This document shows positions 32,507 to 45,767 of a stretch of 64,000 nucleotides of DNA, one piece after another; within the stretch, counting starts at the first letter, position 1; the number at the start of each line of letters is the position of its first letter. The notes beneath the pieces were generated by a model, which saw nothing but the letters and a program-made list of their open reading frames with translations, searched no databases and was not told where the DNA came from. The stretch comes from Buddleja alternifolia (lineage: Eukaryota > Streptophyta > Magnoliopsida > Lamiales > Scrophulariaceae), in the NCBI GenBank assembly GCA_019426215.1, contig CM033395.1:18032569-18096568 (forward strand). Direction: 5' to 3'. The position numbers were made by a program, and so were the translations under genes.

Positions 32507-33705
32507 AAATCTAATTTCAATTCCATATAGACCTAATATTTCTTAGGAGGGAATTGCATAACATATTGGTCTCACCAGATTACAATTATCTTGTTTAGTT
32601 TTCTATCCTATGCATGCATTCCAAACACATTACATGTATATAGACAGAAAAATAAACCATCCACAAAGCAGTAAATTAGGATGAACCACCTCGAGCCCTA
32701 ACCTAATCAACCCACTGAGCCAAAGTGGGCTGGACTTCTAGGAAATAGAAATAACCTAACTATTACAATGGATCGCCACTGCATACATAGTCTTCAATTG
32801 GCCTTCGTCTTTTCTCTTCGTCTTCAATTACATAGACTATAATCTAATTACATTCTACTAATTTAATGGCAGAAAAAATAAAAGTCAAACCGGCTATTTT
32901 TACAACCCATCGAAATTACATACAAAGAAAATAAAAAACTAGACTAGGCTCGTGGTTCATCCTATCACATAAAATCATGCCAAGCCATAAAATATCCGAT
33001 ATCCAAAATTTAACTACCTCTTGTTCAAAATAAATTGCAATTTATTTGGGATAATTTGGATTTTTCACAAAAAAATTATTTTTCAAGGAAAAATAATAAG
33101 TTCCAAAATTATAAAATTCCAAAAATAATTTTAATTTCCAAAACTCTAATTTTCAAAAATATTAAAATATTAAAATTTCAATTACGCCGAAAAACTGGGT
33201 CGGGCTTGGGCAGCCCAGCCCGCTACAGCTCATGACATGCGTGGGCCCAAAACTGCGTGTGCCCAGCACGCGCTATTTCGGCCCGTTTCGTCTAGCGATT
33301 TAGGCTGAACAACGTGTCTTTCTCCCAGACTTTACTAACCCACCTCGGGCCAAGTTTTTACTCCCTTTCAAACCTTTCGGTTCGTCCGTTTTGCTACTTC
33401 CCACCACCGGTGTTTTCCAAATCCAAAAAACTCACTATCAACCCAAATCATCCAATTTCATAGTTTTTCGCGAAACCAAATTTGTCATAAAAATTCTAAA
33501 CTTTTATACAATTAAATCCCAAACTTTTATACAATTAAATTTAGTTTGAATAAATTATGAAAATAAATTGGAAGCATGTTTAAATCAAGATTAAATTTAT
33601 TCACCGGTGGTTGGGATAAATTATAAATTTATTATGCTTTATTTAAATTATGAAAATAAATAAAGCATAATAAATCACACATAATTAGTTCGATTAAACT
33701 ATTTA
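32507..33705 (-). other. Leader of element A, LTR-proximal part
   Basis: Non-coding sequence between the S1 5' LTR and the primer-binding site of A. It contains one GC-richer segment near 33180-33300. No gene is supported; a 66-codon frame is chance. Confidence 0.65.
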
Positions 33706-33718
33706 GGCTCTGATATCA
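33706..33718 (-). promoter_or_regulatory. Primer-binding site of element A
   Basis: Minus-strand TGATATCAGAGCC starts one base after the 5' LTR end and matches the initiator-Met tRNA complement TGGTATCAGAGCC at all but one position. This orients 33720-35955 as the 5' LTR and A as a minus-strand element. Confidence 0.85.
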
Positions 33719-33719
33719 C

Positions 33720-35955
33720 TATTGGGTTGGGTAATCCCCGGGGTAGGTTAGCATAGCAAAATTTAAAAATTTATACAACTACCCCGAAACAGGATTATGG
33801 CCGGTTTAATCAAACTAATAAAACAAGGAAAAACTAACTACACGAAATACCTATCGCGCTTTTTCTCTCGTACAAGTTTCTGATCTTTTTAACCCGAACA
33901 AATACTCCCTTGAACGAAGTTATAAGAAGCCGTCAGCCTCCTCCGAAATTCCCGAGCTTTGATTTGTTCCTTGTATCTTCAAGCGATCCAATTGTCTCGC
34001 TTCTAAGATGTATCCATACCTCCGTTATAATTCTCAATAATTATAATGTTGCTAGCCTATATAATTATTTTAGACTTAATCTAAGCTTCTATATATGAAG
34101 GTAGGAATATATCTGAAAGGTTATTCTCAACACATGGGCAAAACCTTGTCTTGAAATAATATGGGTGAGGGGCAATTTTTACTTGAAAATAAGAAGACAA
34201 TTTTTTTCTATTTTTCTTCTAAGGGTGGACAAAAATTTCCTCTGAAATAAAATGTATGTGTGTTTTTCTTAACACACATATTTATAGAGATACTCCTAAG
34301 TTTAATTTGATTAGAAGTCAAGATGAGATGAAATCTCCAAGATTTGACTTTCATCTTCTCCTAATAAAATTCAATTAAGGAGTTTCCTAAAAACAAGAAA
34401 CTTACCTGCAAGTTAACTTGTTCCCTATTTTATCTCCTAAAATATTTCCTTGATTCCAACTTGATCAAGACTTGGAGAAGAATTAAATCCTCCCCCATAT
34501 TTCGTCCACGTACATGCCTCCTCAATGCGATGGAATCCAAAATTTTTATCCAACTTGATTTAATTTTTGACTCCTTATTTAATTAAATAGTCCAACCATT
34601 TAATTAAATATTCTATAATAATTAAAGTCCAACTTAATTATTATTACCCAATTTTTTTTAATTCTATTTAATTTTTGACTTCCTCTACTAATTAAATAAA
34701 ACCCTTGGACTCTACTTAGTCCATTAATTAATTAATTTTACTTGATTAATTAAACACTCTATTTAATTGATCTCCAACCAATTAATTAATATTCTTTTTT
34801 AGGTAAGTACTAGACTTTCCTAATTTCACCTCAACTTCCAAAGTTGATTAATCATATCTTTTAAGCAGGAACATCGGGAGTAAGTGTGTGACCCCTTAGA
34901 CTCGTTCATGTTCCAGTAGTAAGTGCACTTTCTAAAAGTGTCATTGTACCTTTCTATATTTAGAAAGTATTAGATTAAATCTTCCTTGATTTAATCCTAC
35001 CATGTAGCATTTACCATAATATCATGGTATTTACAAATCGAGGTTACTGTCTAACAATGGGTCCTGAAGACCTAGACATAAACGATAAAAAGATACTTAA
35101 CGTATCATAACCACGATCTTCGCATAAGTAAGATCCCTCCATCATATTTTCCGGATTGGTATCTTGAGTAATGGTTTAGTCGAAACTGTTCGACCCAATC
35201 TCCATGTCTCCTTATTGCATGATATTAATTCACACAATCCAAACGAGGAAACACTCCTCCTCTTTGGATTGCCATACTTTGGCCAAAGTTTCCTTGAATC
35301 GATTCGTTAAGCAATACATAGGAAACATTTGATTTGCTATATCAGTGATGGATCCCATCTTGGTTTCTCATGTACCTCGACACATAATTATACTATACCC
35401 AAAATATCCCATATGACGACTCCCGATGGAATCATGTGATAAGTCTAAGTATAGTCTACTGTGTTCAAAGTTACAATGGAACCTCAGGTCAAAAAGGATT
35501 ACTCTTATGCCTATGTGAGTATAGGAAATTCCATATTCGATAACCATTTTATGAATTTCCTTGCGGGGCGTTCAGTTCACTCATTATCTAAATGAGAACC
35601 CTCGTGTTACATCTATGCCTACGGAACGAGGCATGTTCTCTAAGAACTATGCACACAAGCAAGTCTTTTGAGTCTTTGTTAATATCCCGTATCTTGACAG
35701 ACCCATCTCAGACTTGGAACCTTTTAAGAATAACGACCTTGGAGACATATTCTATCATCATCATTCCCGATGTCCGATGATGTCCCATAGTTATGTGTGA
35801 TTCAAGGGACTTCGTTCTAAGCATATAATAAGATTTTAAGAACAAAGAATGCCTATAATAAAATTGACTTTATTCATAAAGAAAAGATTATCTCACAGAG
35901 TTTATTACACTAAAAAATGGCGTCCAAAATTGGCGCGCCGGGCATCTACTCTATC
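33720..35955 (-). repeat. 5' LTR of element A
   Basis: 2,236 bases, co-linear with 11286-13471. Its first and last dinucleotides have each lost one base of TG...CA to mutation. It carries a segment of about 65 bases near 34805-34872 that the 3' LTR lacks. The flanking TTTCT (35956-35960) matches the other end of A. Confidence 0.88.
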
Positions 35956-35960
35956 TTTTC

Positions 35961-36604
35961 TCTAGGTAGAGTGCTTAGGAGAGACCTAACATCCGGTTCG
36001 CCCTATCTCGGTAGATCTAAATTCCAAGGATGTAGGTCGCTTCTCCTAAGTCTTTCATGGAGGATGTGCTTAAAAGCCATGCCTTGACTGATGTTAATGA
36101 GCCCGTGTCATTCCCCATTAGTAGTAGGTCGTCTACATACAATACTAGGAATGTTAACTTGCTCCCACTGGACTTATAGACACACTGTTCATCTTCATTC
36201 TTAATGAATCCATAAGACTTTGCTTCTTTATCGAACCATTGATTCCAACTGCGAGACTCCTGCTTAAGTCCATAAATGGACTTATTCAACTTGCAAACCT
36301 TATGAGAATCTACATCGAATATAAAACCTCTGGGCTGCTGCATATAAATGCCGTCCTAAAGGTATCCATTTAAAAATGCGATTTTCACATCCATTTTCCA
36401 GATTTCATAATCTAAGTTTGCTGCGATGGCGAGCAGAATTCGAAGGGACTTGATCATTGCTACGGGCGAAAAGGTTTCCTCATAATCAATACCCTCCTTT
36501 TGACTATAACCTTTCGACAAGTCTAGCCTTATAGGCATCTACTTTGCCATCCAACCAATCTTTCTCTTATAGATCCATTTGCACCCTATTGGCCGTACAC
36601 CCTC
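35961..36604 (-). pseudogene. Reverse transcriptase, element C (middle block)
   Basis: Reads [32 protein letters not shown], a stop, GFIFDVDSHKVCKLNKSIYGLKQESRSWN, LTFLVLYVDDLLLMGND, then STSSMKDLGEATYILGI, a stop and RANRMLGLS up to YLEK at the edge of element A. The YVDD box is intact. The rest of the domain lies at 10494-11285. Confidence 0.87.
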
Positions 36605-37737
36605 ATGGAGATAAGTAAAAGTCCATACTTAGTTCGAATACATCGAATCCATCTCTGTTTTCATGGTTTCCAGCTATTTCGCAGAATTAATATAAATAGC
36701 TGCTTGCTTGTAGCTAGAGGGATCATCTCCATAGCTTCCATTTCCCATAACAAACAAATATTCCTATTCATAAAGCTAATCATATCTTTCTGGCGGTCGA
36801 GATAATCTACTAGAGTGTTGTAGCGATGGTTGTGTCTTTCGAGTTTCACAGTCAGTTCTTTGTACTTGAATTGGTGTCTCTGAAGGGGATTCATTTGGTT
36901 CTTCTAATAAAACCAGTTTCCTACCTGCACCTCCTTCTCTAATGAAATTGTCTTCGAGAAAGAATGCTTGCAAAGCCACTATTATCCAATGACCGTTTGG
37001 TAGGTAAAACATGTATCTCATGAAGTCAGTGGGAAAACCTATGAATCGACCCTTGAGGGATCTTTCCTTTAGTTTCTCTAGCTTAGTCTTCTTAACATAT
37101 GCGGGGTAACACCACGCTCTTATGTACTTAAGATTAGGTTTCCTTCCACACCACAACTCATACGGTGTTTCGTGAACTGATTTAAAGGGACACTTATTCA
37201 TTATGTGTACAAATGTAAGCAAAGCATGCCCCCACAATGAAACAAGTAAATCAGTGTAGCCAAGCATAGATCTCGTCATATCCAATAGAGTATGATTTAT
37301 GCGCTCAGCTACTCCATTTAATTGTGGGGTTGCTGGAGGAGTAAGTTGTAACACTATGTCGTGTTCCTTTAATAACTCATCAAACTCAGCACTCATGTAT
37401 TCGCAACCATGATCCGATCGCAGTGCCTTAATACTGTGCCTAGTTTATTTTTCAATCATAGTCTTAAACTCTTTGAACCATTCAATAGCCTCAGACTTAT
37501 GTTTCATTAAATACATGAGTCCATATATACTATGGTCGCCAGTGAATGTAATAAAGTACTACAAACCTCCGTAGGCCTCATCCTTGAAGGGCCCAAAAAT
37601 GTCTGTATGAACTAAACCCAAAACTTCCTTGGATCTTTCAAAATGTCCGGTGAAAGGTGAACTAGTCCTTCTACCTTTTAGGCAGGATTCACATGTTGGA
37701 TATGGATCAGATCCAAGAGGGCCGATAAGCCCTCGTT
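36605..37737 (-). pseudogene. Integrase, element C
   Basis: From the E insertion inward: YPTCESCLKGRRTSSPF, LVHTDIFGPF (first Asp), a stop, YGLMYLMKHKSEA, LRSDHGCEYMSAEFDE (second Asp) and TPQLNGVAERINHTLLDM (Glu). The triad is complete. The C-terminal part TPYELWCGRKPNLKYIRAW and RFIGFPTDFMRYMFYLPNG follows, then a Pro/Ser linker and SRLSRPPERYD. At least three stops or shifts prevent expression. Confidence 0.87.
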
Positions 37738-37742
37738 TCTCC

Positions 37743-39477
37743 TATTAGGATTATGCCTTCAGATGCCATAGAGGATAGAATGATAGGGCATCTATCTTGT
37801 AATTAACTTATTTTGATATTATTAATAAAGACATTATTTAGTTTTTACTTAAATCTTATCTGCATCTGTAAGCAGTGTAAAATGATTTGTCCATATTTTC
37901 AGTGCGATCTCTCTGCTTCCTATGGGATAGGAAGAGTGGTACTAGAGAGATCGATCTTCATTGCTAAAAATAAGTTCACAAGTAAAGTGAAGTCTCTAAT
38001 GGACAAATAAAGACTTAGAACACTTGTACAATCTTGTCTCTGACATGGGAGTGCCTGTCTAGTATCATGTGATGGTAGGAGATTAAGATTGTAGGCACAT
38101 CAGTGGAACTGATATGCTCGAACGCGACTCGCATCGATTCTGTCACATGAGTTTTCACTTTGTGACTGTCAATGACAGAACTGATTATACGTAATAGATG
38201 TAAGTGAACCTTTAACCTGAAACATCATGTTGAAGATGCATTTGTGACGTCAAGTATTTCATTAGAGTAGTTAGATTCAATTCACCCGTCAGTGGGATCG
38301 ACCTCAAAATGCGGTTTGATGGGCAAATGGCAGTCTTAGCTGATATCTAGATGGGATTTGTTCTCTCTTAAGTGAGTGGGAAAGTACCCTTTGTGATTAT
38401 AGATAAATAGAGATCAAAATCTTTGGCCAAAACATAAAGAGACGATTGTGCTAGGCACTAAATCGATCTCAATGATCTCGTATTATTATAATTAATACAT
38501 ATGGTCAAGTTCAGCGAGGTTGACATAGCCATGCCTCTCACTTGACTGGGGTACACGAACAAAGGTTTATACTTACACGGTATCTACGATTGGAAAGTTG
38601 CTGAATGATCCTATCATTCGTTTTCGTTTGGGCTACGAAGTGGGTCACGTGACTGGCTAGGTGTTACCCACTTATTTTGGTTTTCTCTCATTGACAAACG
38701 AAACGAACCTAAAGAGTCGCGCTAAAGGATTGATAAAGAAAAATAAAAAAGGAATTTCTATTTTTCTTCTAGGAGTTTTAATTTATTGGATAAATTAAAT
38801 AATTAATTATTCATCTGATGAAATAATTCATTATATGGATAAGATTAATTATTAATTAATTTATCTAATTAATTTGGTTATTTAATTAATTAATTTATAT
38901 ATTGGATATAATAAATTATTAATTGAAATTAGAAATTAATTAAACAAAACAAATCCCAGGCTTTTTGAAGGCATCCACTACTTAGCCTCATTGGGCGTCC
39001 ATGAGGAGCCCAATCTACTAGGGCTCTTTTGTTTTGACTTGTTCAATAAGTCATGAGATATATAAGGACTCTTTGACTTTGAACTAGTAACATAACTCTC
39101 ATAGCTCTCCTAGAAAGAAAAGAAGAAAATATTCCTCCCCTTCTCTAAACCCTACACGTCGCCCATTAGAGAACCAAAGTGGGAATTTTTTGTTTGTTGA
39201 TCCGTGCTTGACAATTTAGAGACGATGTATTTTTGTTGTTCGGATCAAGTTCAAGTTTTGAAGATCAAATCAAAGGATTGAAGATTTGGAAGCTTCAAGG
39301 TTTTGAATTGGAGGAAGAAGAAAGATTCTCCAATGAGTTCGTTTTAACAAGTAAATTTTATTCGTTAAGTTTATCGTGCAATTTGAATATGCGATCATTG
39401 AATTCAACTTTGGGTTTTAAAATAAATTTTTTTGAAATCCTTCCGCTGCGTTTATGTTATTTTTTGTGAAACCCACA
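37743..39477 (+). repeat. 5' LTR of element E
   Basis: 1,735 bases starting TATTAGGATTATGCC (TG decayed to TA) and ending GAAACCCACA. It matches the solo LTR at 41085-42861 over most of its length, and its last part matches 51006-51225 closely. Confidence 0.88.
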
Positions 39478-39478
39478 G

Positions 39479-39491
39479 TGGTATCTGAGCC
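39479..39491 (+). promoter_or_regulatory. Primer-binding site of element E
   Basis: TGGTATCTGAGCC, one base after the LTR, differs from the initiator-Met tRNA complement by one base. It confirms that E is on the plus strand. Confidence 0.88.
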
Positions 39492-42400
39492 AATCTCTGA
39501 TTCGCGTATTTAATTGAGTTTCTGTGATTTATATATGCATAATATGTGTTTTTGAAGCATCCGATTATGTGTTAATTAAATATGCGTTTTTATGGTTTCA
39601 AGCATGGATTTTGATTTTTTATATATGTTGAATATCTGGGTATATGTGTGATTGTATAAAAAAATCAAGAAACGAGGAAAAACGGGGCTCGAAGAGCCTT
39701 GAACTGCTGTGCGCAGCGTGTGCACATGGCCAGGCCACACACGGCCCGACGGGTTGTGTGTCAGATTTGGGCCCGGGATCCGGGTTTGTAAACGGGCTAT
39801 GTATTGGGTCAAAATTGAAATTTGGGTTTGGGTAAATTTAATTATCCAGGTGGGTCAAAAGGATGATGACCCGGTATAATTTAATTAAGCCCAACGAGAA
39901 ATTTTAATCAATTTCAACTTATTAATTAGATTGAGCTTAACCCATTGGATGGGTGATTTGGACTTTAATTAAAAATAGCGCAATAGAAATTAATAATGTG
40001 TGCATATTTTGCTGAATTAATTAATTTGAGCCCAATTGAATTAAATCCAAGTAGACCAAAATGATAGTAACTTGAGTTTGATGAAATCGAGTCCAATAAA
40101 ATTAATTGGAATAAAATATTTAATTGGAATAAATTAATTATTTTTCTTGGAGATTAATAATTTGTTTATATATTAAATATTATTAATTTTTTCTCAATTT
40201 AGAAAGTACTTGAATATTTGAATTAAGAATATAAATTATTTTTCTTGGATGATTAATAATTAATTCTTTAATCAAATAAATTCTTTTCCATTAATGGTTG
40301 CTTTAAATCATAATAAAATAGAATTCCATATTTTATGTATTTATTTAGTTGGACTAATATTATTTTAATTAAAGGTAGATATACTTAATTTTGAATTTTT
40401 TTATATCTAAGTCATCTAGTAGGACTAGAATGAATTTAATTGAAATAAATAATATATAAAAGTTGGGAATTTATTAAAGGACTTTTTAGTTGGACTAAAA
40501 TTCTAAATATCAACATAAGTGTTTTAATATTGCGAGCATGTATTAATTGATGTGAGCATGTCTTATGTGATGAAAACACTGTTCATGGACTTAGGTCATG
40601 TTTGATTTACTTTTCCTTTTACGGGTTGTTGTAGAAAAATAGTTTAGAATTATTTAAACCCGTAAAATTTTGTTTTTCTGCTTTACCTTTACATTTGATG
40701 GCCTATTGGTTCGGGCCCTCTAGAAAAGTCCATGATCAAGTGTATATGATTTTATTTATTTATATATTTAATTCCATGATGATATTGATAGGCATATTTA
40801 TTAGTAGAATAATTTATGCATGTTCAATATGTGATAGTTGCGTTATATAAATTGACTAATGTGTAAAATAAGATCAAATATTTGATAATTTAAATTCTCC
40901 CAAATAAATAATAACGAGTTAGAAAAGGATGTGTGACATCCTAGCCCTCCACTAAGCTTTCTAAAATTGGTAATGCTTCCCAGTTATGGGGGTTATGCAT
41001 TTAGAAATAATTTGAAATTTTATTAATCAAAGCATATTTCAACCCAGAAACCTGTTCGGTTGCAAGTTGAAATTTAAATGCTATTGTTAGGATTATGTCC
41101 TCAGATGCTATAGAGGATAGTATGAATAGGGCATCTATCTTATATTGAACTTAAACATAATTTATAATAAAAGGCATTATTTAGTTTTCACTTAATTCTT
41201 ATCTGCATCTATAAGTTGTGTAAAACATTTTGTCCATGTTTTCAGTCCGATCCCTCTACTTCTTATGGGATAGGAAGAATGGCACTAGAGAGATCGACCT
41301 TGATTACTAAACTAGTTCGTAAGTAATATGAAGTCTTTAATGAGCAAATAAAGACTTTGAATACTTGTATAATCTTAGCTTTGACATGGGAGTGCTAGTC
41401 GAACACCATTTGATGCTGGGAGCTTAAGACTGTAGGCACATCAGTGGAACTGATATGCTCGAACACCACTCATATCGGTTCTGTAATATGGGTTTTCACT
41501 CTGTGACTGTCAATGACAGAACTGATTATGCGTAATAGGTATATGTGAACCTTTGACCTGAAGTATCGGGCTGAAGATGCACTTGTGACGTCAGGTCTTT
41601 CACTTGAGTAGTTAGACCCAATTTACCCGTTGGTGGGGTCGACCTCGAAATGTGGACTTGATGGGGAAGTGGTAGTCTTAGCAGATATCTAACATGGAAT
41701 TTGTTCTCTCATAAGTGAATGAGAATGTACCCTGTGTAATTATAGATAAATAGAGATCAAAGTCTTTAGCCAAAGTAAAAGAGACGATTGTGCTAGTCAC
41801 CAAATTGATCTCAATGATCTTGTATTATTATTATTTATACATATGATCAAGTCCAGTGAGTTTGACATAACCATGACTCCCACTTGACTGGGGAACGTGA
41901 ACAAAGGGTTTATAGATATATGGTATTTACGATGGGAAGGTTGTGGAATGATCCATTCATTCGTATTTTATTTGGTCTACGAAGTGGGCCACATGACTGG
42001 CGGGGTTTACCCACTTCCTTTGGTTTCGTGTCATTGCCAAATGAAACGAACCTAAAGAGTCGCGCTAAAGAATTGATGAAGAAAATTGAAAAGGATTTTC
42101 TATTTTCTATTTTACTTTAGAGAGATATAATTTATTGGATAAGTTAAATATATAATTAATTAATTACTTATTGGATAAGATAATTAATTAAAGGATAATA
42201 TTAATTATTAATTAATTTCTTAGAGAAATATATTAATGAACTAATTTATCTAATTAATTTTATTATTTAATTAATATATTTATTTATTGGATAAAACAAA
42301 TAATTAATTGAATAAAGAATTAGTTAACAAAGCAAAAAAAGAAATTTCGGGCCCCATTAGGGTTAGTTGGATGATCAAAGTGGTCTCTTTTGTTTTGTCT

Positions 42401-43232
42401 TGGTCAATAAGTCATTGAGGTATAAGAGACTTCTCTTGACTTTAACCCAGCCAACAATTGAATTACATCTATTGTAACTCTCCAAAGAATAGAAGAAAGA
42501 AAAATATCCTCCCCTCTCTATACACATAGCCTTCGCCCATATAGAGAAAAGAAGGGAATTTTTCGTCATCAATTCACGCGTGATAATTTAGAGCAACGTG
42601 ATTCATTGTTGGATTTATCTACAATCAACTTCAAGAATTCTAGACTTGAAGAACACGAGGATTGAATAATTCAAGAAGTTCATCAATCTAAAGTTTTGAA
42701 GAAGAATTGGATTCTCCTACCACCTCGCTTCAACGGGTAAGTTGATTTATTCGTTAAAGCGTTTTTTGATTCAATTATGCAATTAGAGAAACAATTTGGT
42801 TTTTTATTAAATTTTTGAAATCCTTCCGCTGTGTTTATGAGTTTTTACGCGAAACCAAACAGTTAGATTATAGGAGTTAGTGAGAATGAACTCGGGTAGT
42901 TCACAGGCTTAGAAACCTGTTTGGTTGCGGTTTGGTGAATTATGGGGAAATGTATTGAAATATTTATTGGATTAATTGATGTTAGACATCACTTCAAATA
43001 ATTGATGGGCCAGAAATCGGTTAGGTTGCAACCCATGTAATTAATCGAGGACCTCAATACCCCCTATGGAATCAATGCCAATGATGATTCCTGATTTTCA
43101 CATGGGAGTGTGGGATTCGAAAAATGCAGTGGGAGCCTAAATAAATTTTGAGTCCTTAATTTTTCTTAGTTAAGTCAAATCCAAGTAATCTAATTTAATC
43201 CGGTTTATTTCTGCAGTTATTTTCCATACTTC
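39492..43232 (+). other. Leader of element E (interrupted by a solo LTR)
   Basis: AT-rich, non-coding sequence. Phrases like AGAAACCTGTTYGGTTGC occur on both sides of the inserted LTR (near 41047 and 42914), showing short duplications within the leader. No gene is supported. Confidence 0.65.
41085..42861 (+). repeat. Solo LTR of the E family in the leader of E
   Basis: 1,777 bases with ends TGTTAGGATTATGTCC and GAAACCAAACA, no primer-binding site after it, and leader sequence on both sides. Flanks GCTAT (41080-41084) and GTTAG (42862-42866) match only partly, so the duplication is decayed or the ends are off by a base or two. Confidence 0.78.
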
Positions 43233-44258
43233 ATGGGTGAAACATCAACAAATTCGCTCATGATCAAGTTACAACCTAAGATCTATGACCATATTATGTT
43301 AACTGTTCGTATTTCGTTCATTCTTTCAATACTACTCGAAAAGAATACCCTTACTAGACCCAATTATGTGGACTGGCTTAGAAATTTGACGATTGTCCTC
43401 AATATGGAATCCCTGGGATACGTCTTGGAGGCTGATACCCCAGCGGCTCCAGCTAGAACACGTGCCAACGAGGAAGAGGTCCAAACCCATGAAAAATCGG
43501 TCAAGGACGACATCCGGGTGAAAGGATACATGCTAGGTTCTCTTACTAATGAACTTCAAAGGTCACGTGATAAGATGCCCACTGCAAGAGCTATCGTAGC
43601 TCACCTGGTAGAGCTCAATGGTGAGCATAGTCGAACTGCACGATATGAGATATCGAGAGAGCTCCTCAAAGCCAAGATGAAAGAAAGTGAGAAGGTTGGT
43701 GATCATGTTCTCAAAATGATATCGAGGATCGAGAAATTGGAAGCTCTCGACTTCACCATGAACGCCACCCTTCAAACTGACTTAATCTTGCAGTCTCTTC
43801 TTGATTCCTTCTCCTAATTTGTGGTTCACTTTAACTGTAATGAGATAGAGTGCAATTTACATGGGCTAATGAACAAGTTGGTTACTGCACAATCTCATAT
43901 GAAACCAAAGGGAAAGGAAACTGCCTTGGTCATTTCTTCTGGACTTAAAAAGTCTAAGTCTAAGAAGAAGAACAACAAGAAGCAGTCTGGAAAGCTTGGA
44001 GCTGAAGGGGGTGTTCAAAAGGGTAAAAGAAAGGCTCAAGGGATTTATAAGAGCAAAGGACCTAAGAAAATGGATAGATGTCTCGAGTGCGGTGAGCTTG
44101 GCCATTGGAAGAGGAACTGTCCCAAATTAGGCAAAGGCGCAAAAGGTATGGAACTTTTTGTTTTTGAAACTAATTATTTTATGACCGTTTTTTCTACTCC
44201 ATGGAATCTGGACTCAGGGGCTAGTGCCTATGTATGTTGTTTGGAGCAGGATCTGTAG
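43233..44258 (+). pseudogene. Gag and start of protease, element E
   Basis: The gag opening is LEKNTLTRPNYVDWLRNLTI, then LGSLTNELQRSRDKM, ISRELLKAKMKESEKVGDHV, LQTDLILQSLLDSFS and a stop at 43815-43817, a point change from Gln. The frame reopens directly with VHFNCNEIECN, a Lys-rich tract and an intact zinc knuckle CLECGELGHWKRNC. The protease motif LDSGASAYVC keeps the active Asp-Ser-Gly. Only one stop separates two long open parts, so this gag is fairly well kept. Confidence 0.88.
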
Positions 44259-44790
44259 AGAAGTAGAAAGCTGGGTTGAGAAGAAGTGATGTTCAAAGTA
44301 GGCAGCGGGGAAAGCGTTGCAGCTACTAGAATAGGATCCACTTCTTTATATTTGAATTATGGATATTTATTGTTTTTAGATGATGTTTTAATTTTGCCCA
44401 AGGGGCTTACGAACATTGTTTCTATTCCGATCTTTGTTAAGATTGGATATACATTCCGTTTTTCTAAGTTAAATTGCGACATTTATTATGGAAATAAATT
44501 AGTTGGCAATGTTTCTTTAGTTAATGGTTTGTATTATTAAAATATCCGTAATTCATCTGATTTAAATGTTGTAACTAAGAAACTGGGTAGGCAAGAAGCT
44601 AACTTAAGACTAAAGTGGCATCTTAGACTAGGCCATGTTGGAGAGCACAAGATTCACAAAATAGAAAAAGATGGGCTTTTAAGCTCACTAGGGTCGGATC
44701 CCTATCCAACATGTGAATCATGTCTCTTAGACAAGATGGCTTGATCACCCTTCACCGCGACTTTTGAAAGAGCCACTCAAGTCTTAAGAT
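44259..44790 (+). pseudogene. Protease end and gag-pre-integrase, element E
   Basis: Reads VGSGESVAATRIGSTSLYL, LPKGLTNIVSIPIFVKIGY and NKLVGNVSLVNGLYY, a stop, then WHLRLGHVGEHKIHKIEKDG and YPTCESCLLDKMA before another stop. The HHCC zinc-binding residues of the integrase N-terminus are visible. Confidence 0.83.
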
Positions 44791-45767
44791 TAGTGCACAC
44801 CGACGTTTGCAGACCATTTGGAGAAATGGTTTGTGGGGGTTTCTACTACTTCATAACTTTCACAGGCAATCATTCAAGATATGGTCTAGTGTATCTGATG
44901 AAGCAAAAGTCTGAATCCTTTGAAAGGTTCAAAGAGTTCAAAGCTTTGGTAGAAAATCAAACTGGGCAAAATATAAAAACTTTGCGATCGGATCGTGGAA
45001 GAGAATATATGAGTGCCGATTTTGATGAATTCCTTAGAGAACAAGGAGTAATGTTACAACTAACACCACCAGAAACTTTTCAACTGAATGGAGTAGCCAA
45101 GCGAAGGAACAGGACTTTGTTGGACATGGTTCGCTCCATGTTTAGTTACACTGATTTACCTATTTTGTTGTGGGGATACGCGCTCCTTACTGCTGCTTAT
45201 ATATTGAACTGATGTCCCTCCAAGTCTATTCCTAAGATTTCGCATGTGATGTGGAATAATAGGAAACCAAGTCTTAGTCATATTAAGATTTGGGAATGTC
45301 CTGCTTATGTTAAGAAAGTGGAAAAATTGGAGATTAGATCCCTCATGGGACGTTTTATTGGTTATCCTCAAGATTCCATGGGAATCTTCTTTTACCTACA
45401 TGATGATTAGAGAATCATTGTGGCCCTACAATCCCACTTCCTTGAAGATGAATTCATCTTGGAAGGGGTTAAAGGTAGAAAGATTGTTCTAGAAGAACAA
45501 AATGAAACTCCCTCTGAGACATCTATGCAAGAACCAAGTCCAAATCCTATAGTAGCACAACCACCACGTAGATCTGGTAGAATACCGCATGAACCTGAGA
45601 GGTATGGGTATCTACTGCAGGGGGAGCTAGAGCTTTACACTGTAGTACAAGGGGGTCATGAAGATGATTCATGTACCTACGATCAAGCGATGGTGGATGT
45701 CGACGCTTCAAGATGGCGAGAAGCATGGAAACAGAGATGGACTTTATGCAATCGAACCAAGTCTAGA
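44791..45767 (+). pseudogene. Integrase, element E, catalytic Glu replaced
   Basis: The first Asp is in LVHTDVCRPFGEM, the second in TLRSDRGREYMSADFDEFL. The third block reads QLNGVAKRRNRTLLDMVRSM: the usual catalytic Glu of GVAERRN is Lys. A stop at about 45212 follows AYILN; the C-terminal part (IRSLMGRFIGYPQDSMGIFF, VALQSHFLEDEFILEG, QPPRRSGRIPHEPERYGYLL) continues to the start of reverse transcriptase. With Glu lost, strand transfer is not expected. Confidence 0.87.

Larger units (their letters stand above)
11286..35955 (-). mobile_element. Copia element A, with element S1 nested in it
   Basis: Two LTRs of about 2.2 kb (11286-13471 and 33720-35955) in the same orientation are flanked by the same 5-base sequence TTTCT (11281-11285 and 35956-35960), the size copia integrase makes. 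Reading leftwards: 5' LTR, primer-binding site, leader interrupted by S1, gag, protease, integrase, reverse transcriptase, RNase H, polypurine tract, 3' LTR. Removing A rejoins the reverse transcriptase of element C in register. Confidence 0.88.

Noticed and set aside
35592..35780. Short ORF shared with 13083-13292
   Set aside because: Both are in the two LTRs of element A; not coding.
39233..39469. 78-codon ORF shared with 51025-51246
   Set aside because: The shared sequence is the end of the E-family LTR; start and stop differ and there is no protein family match.
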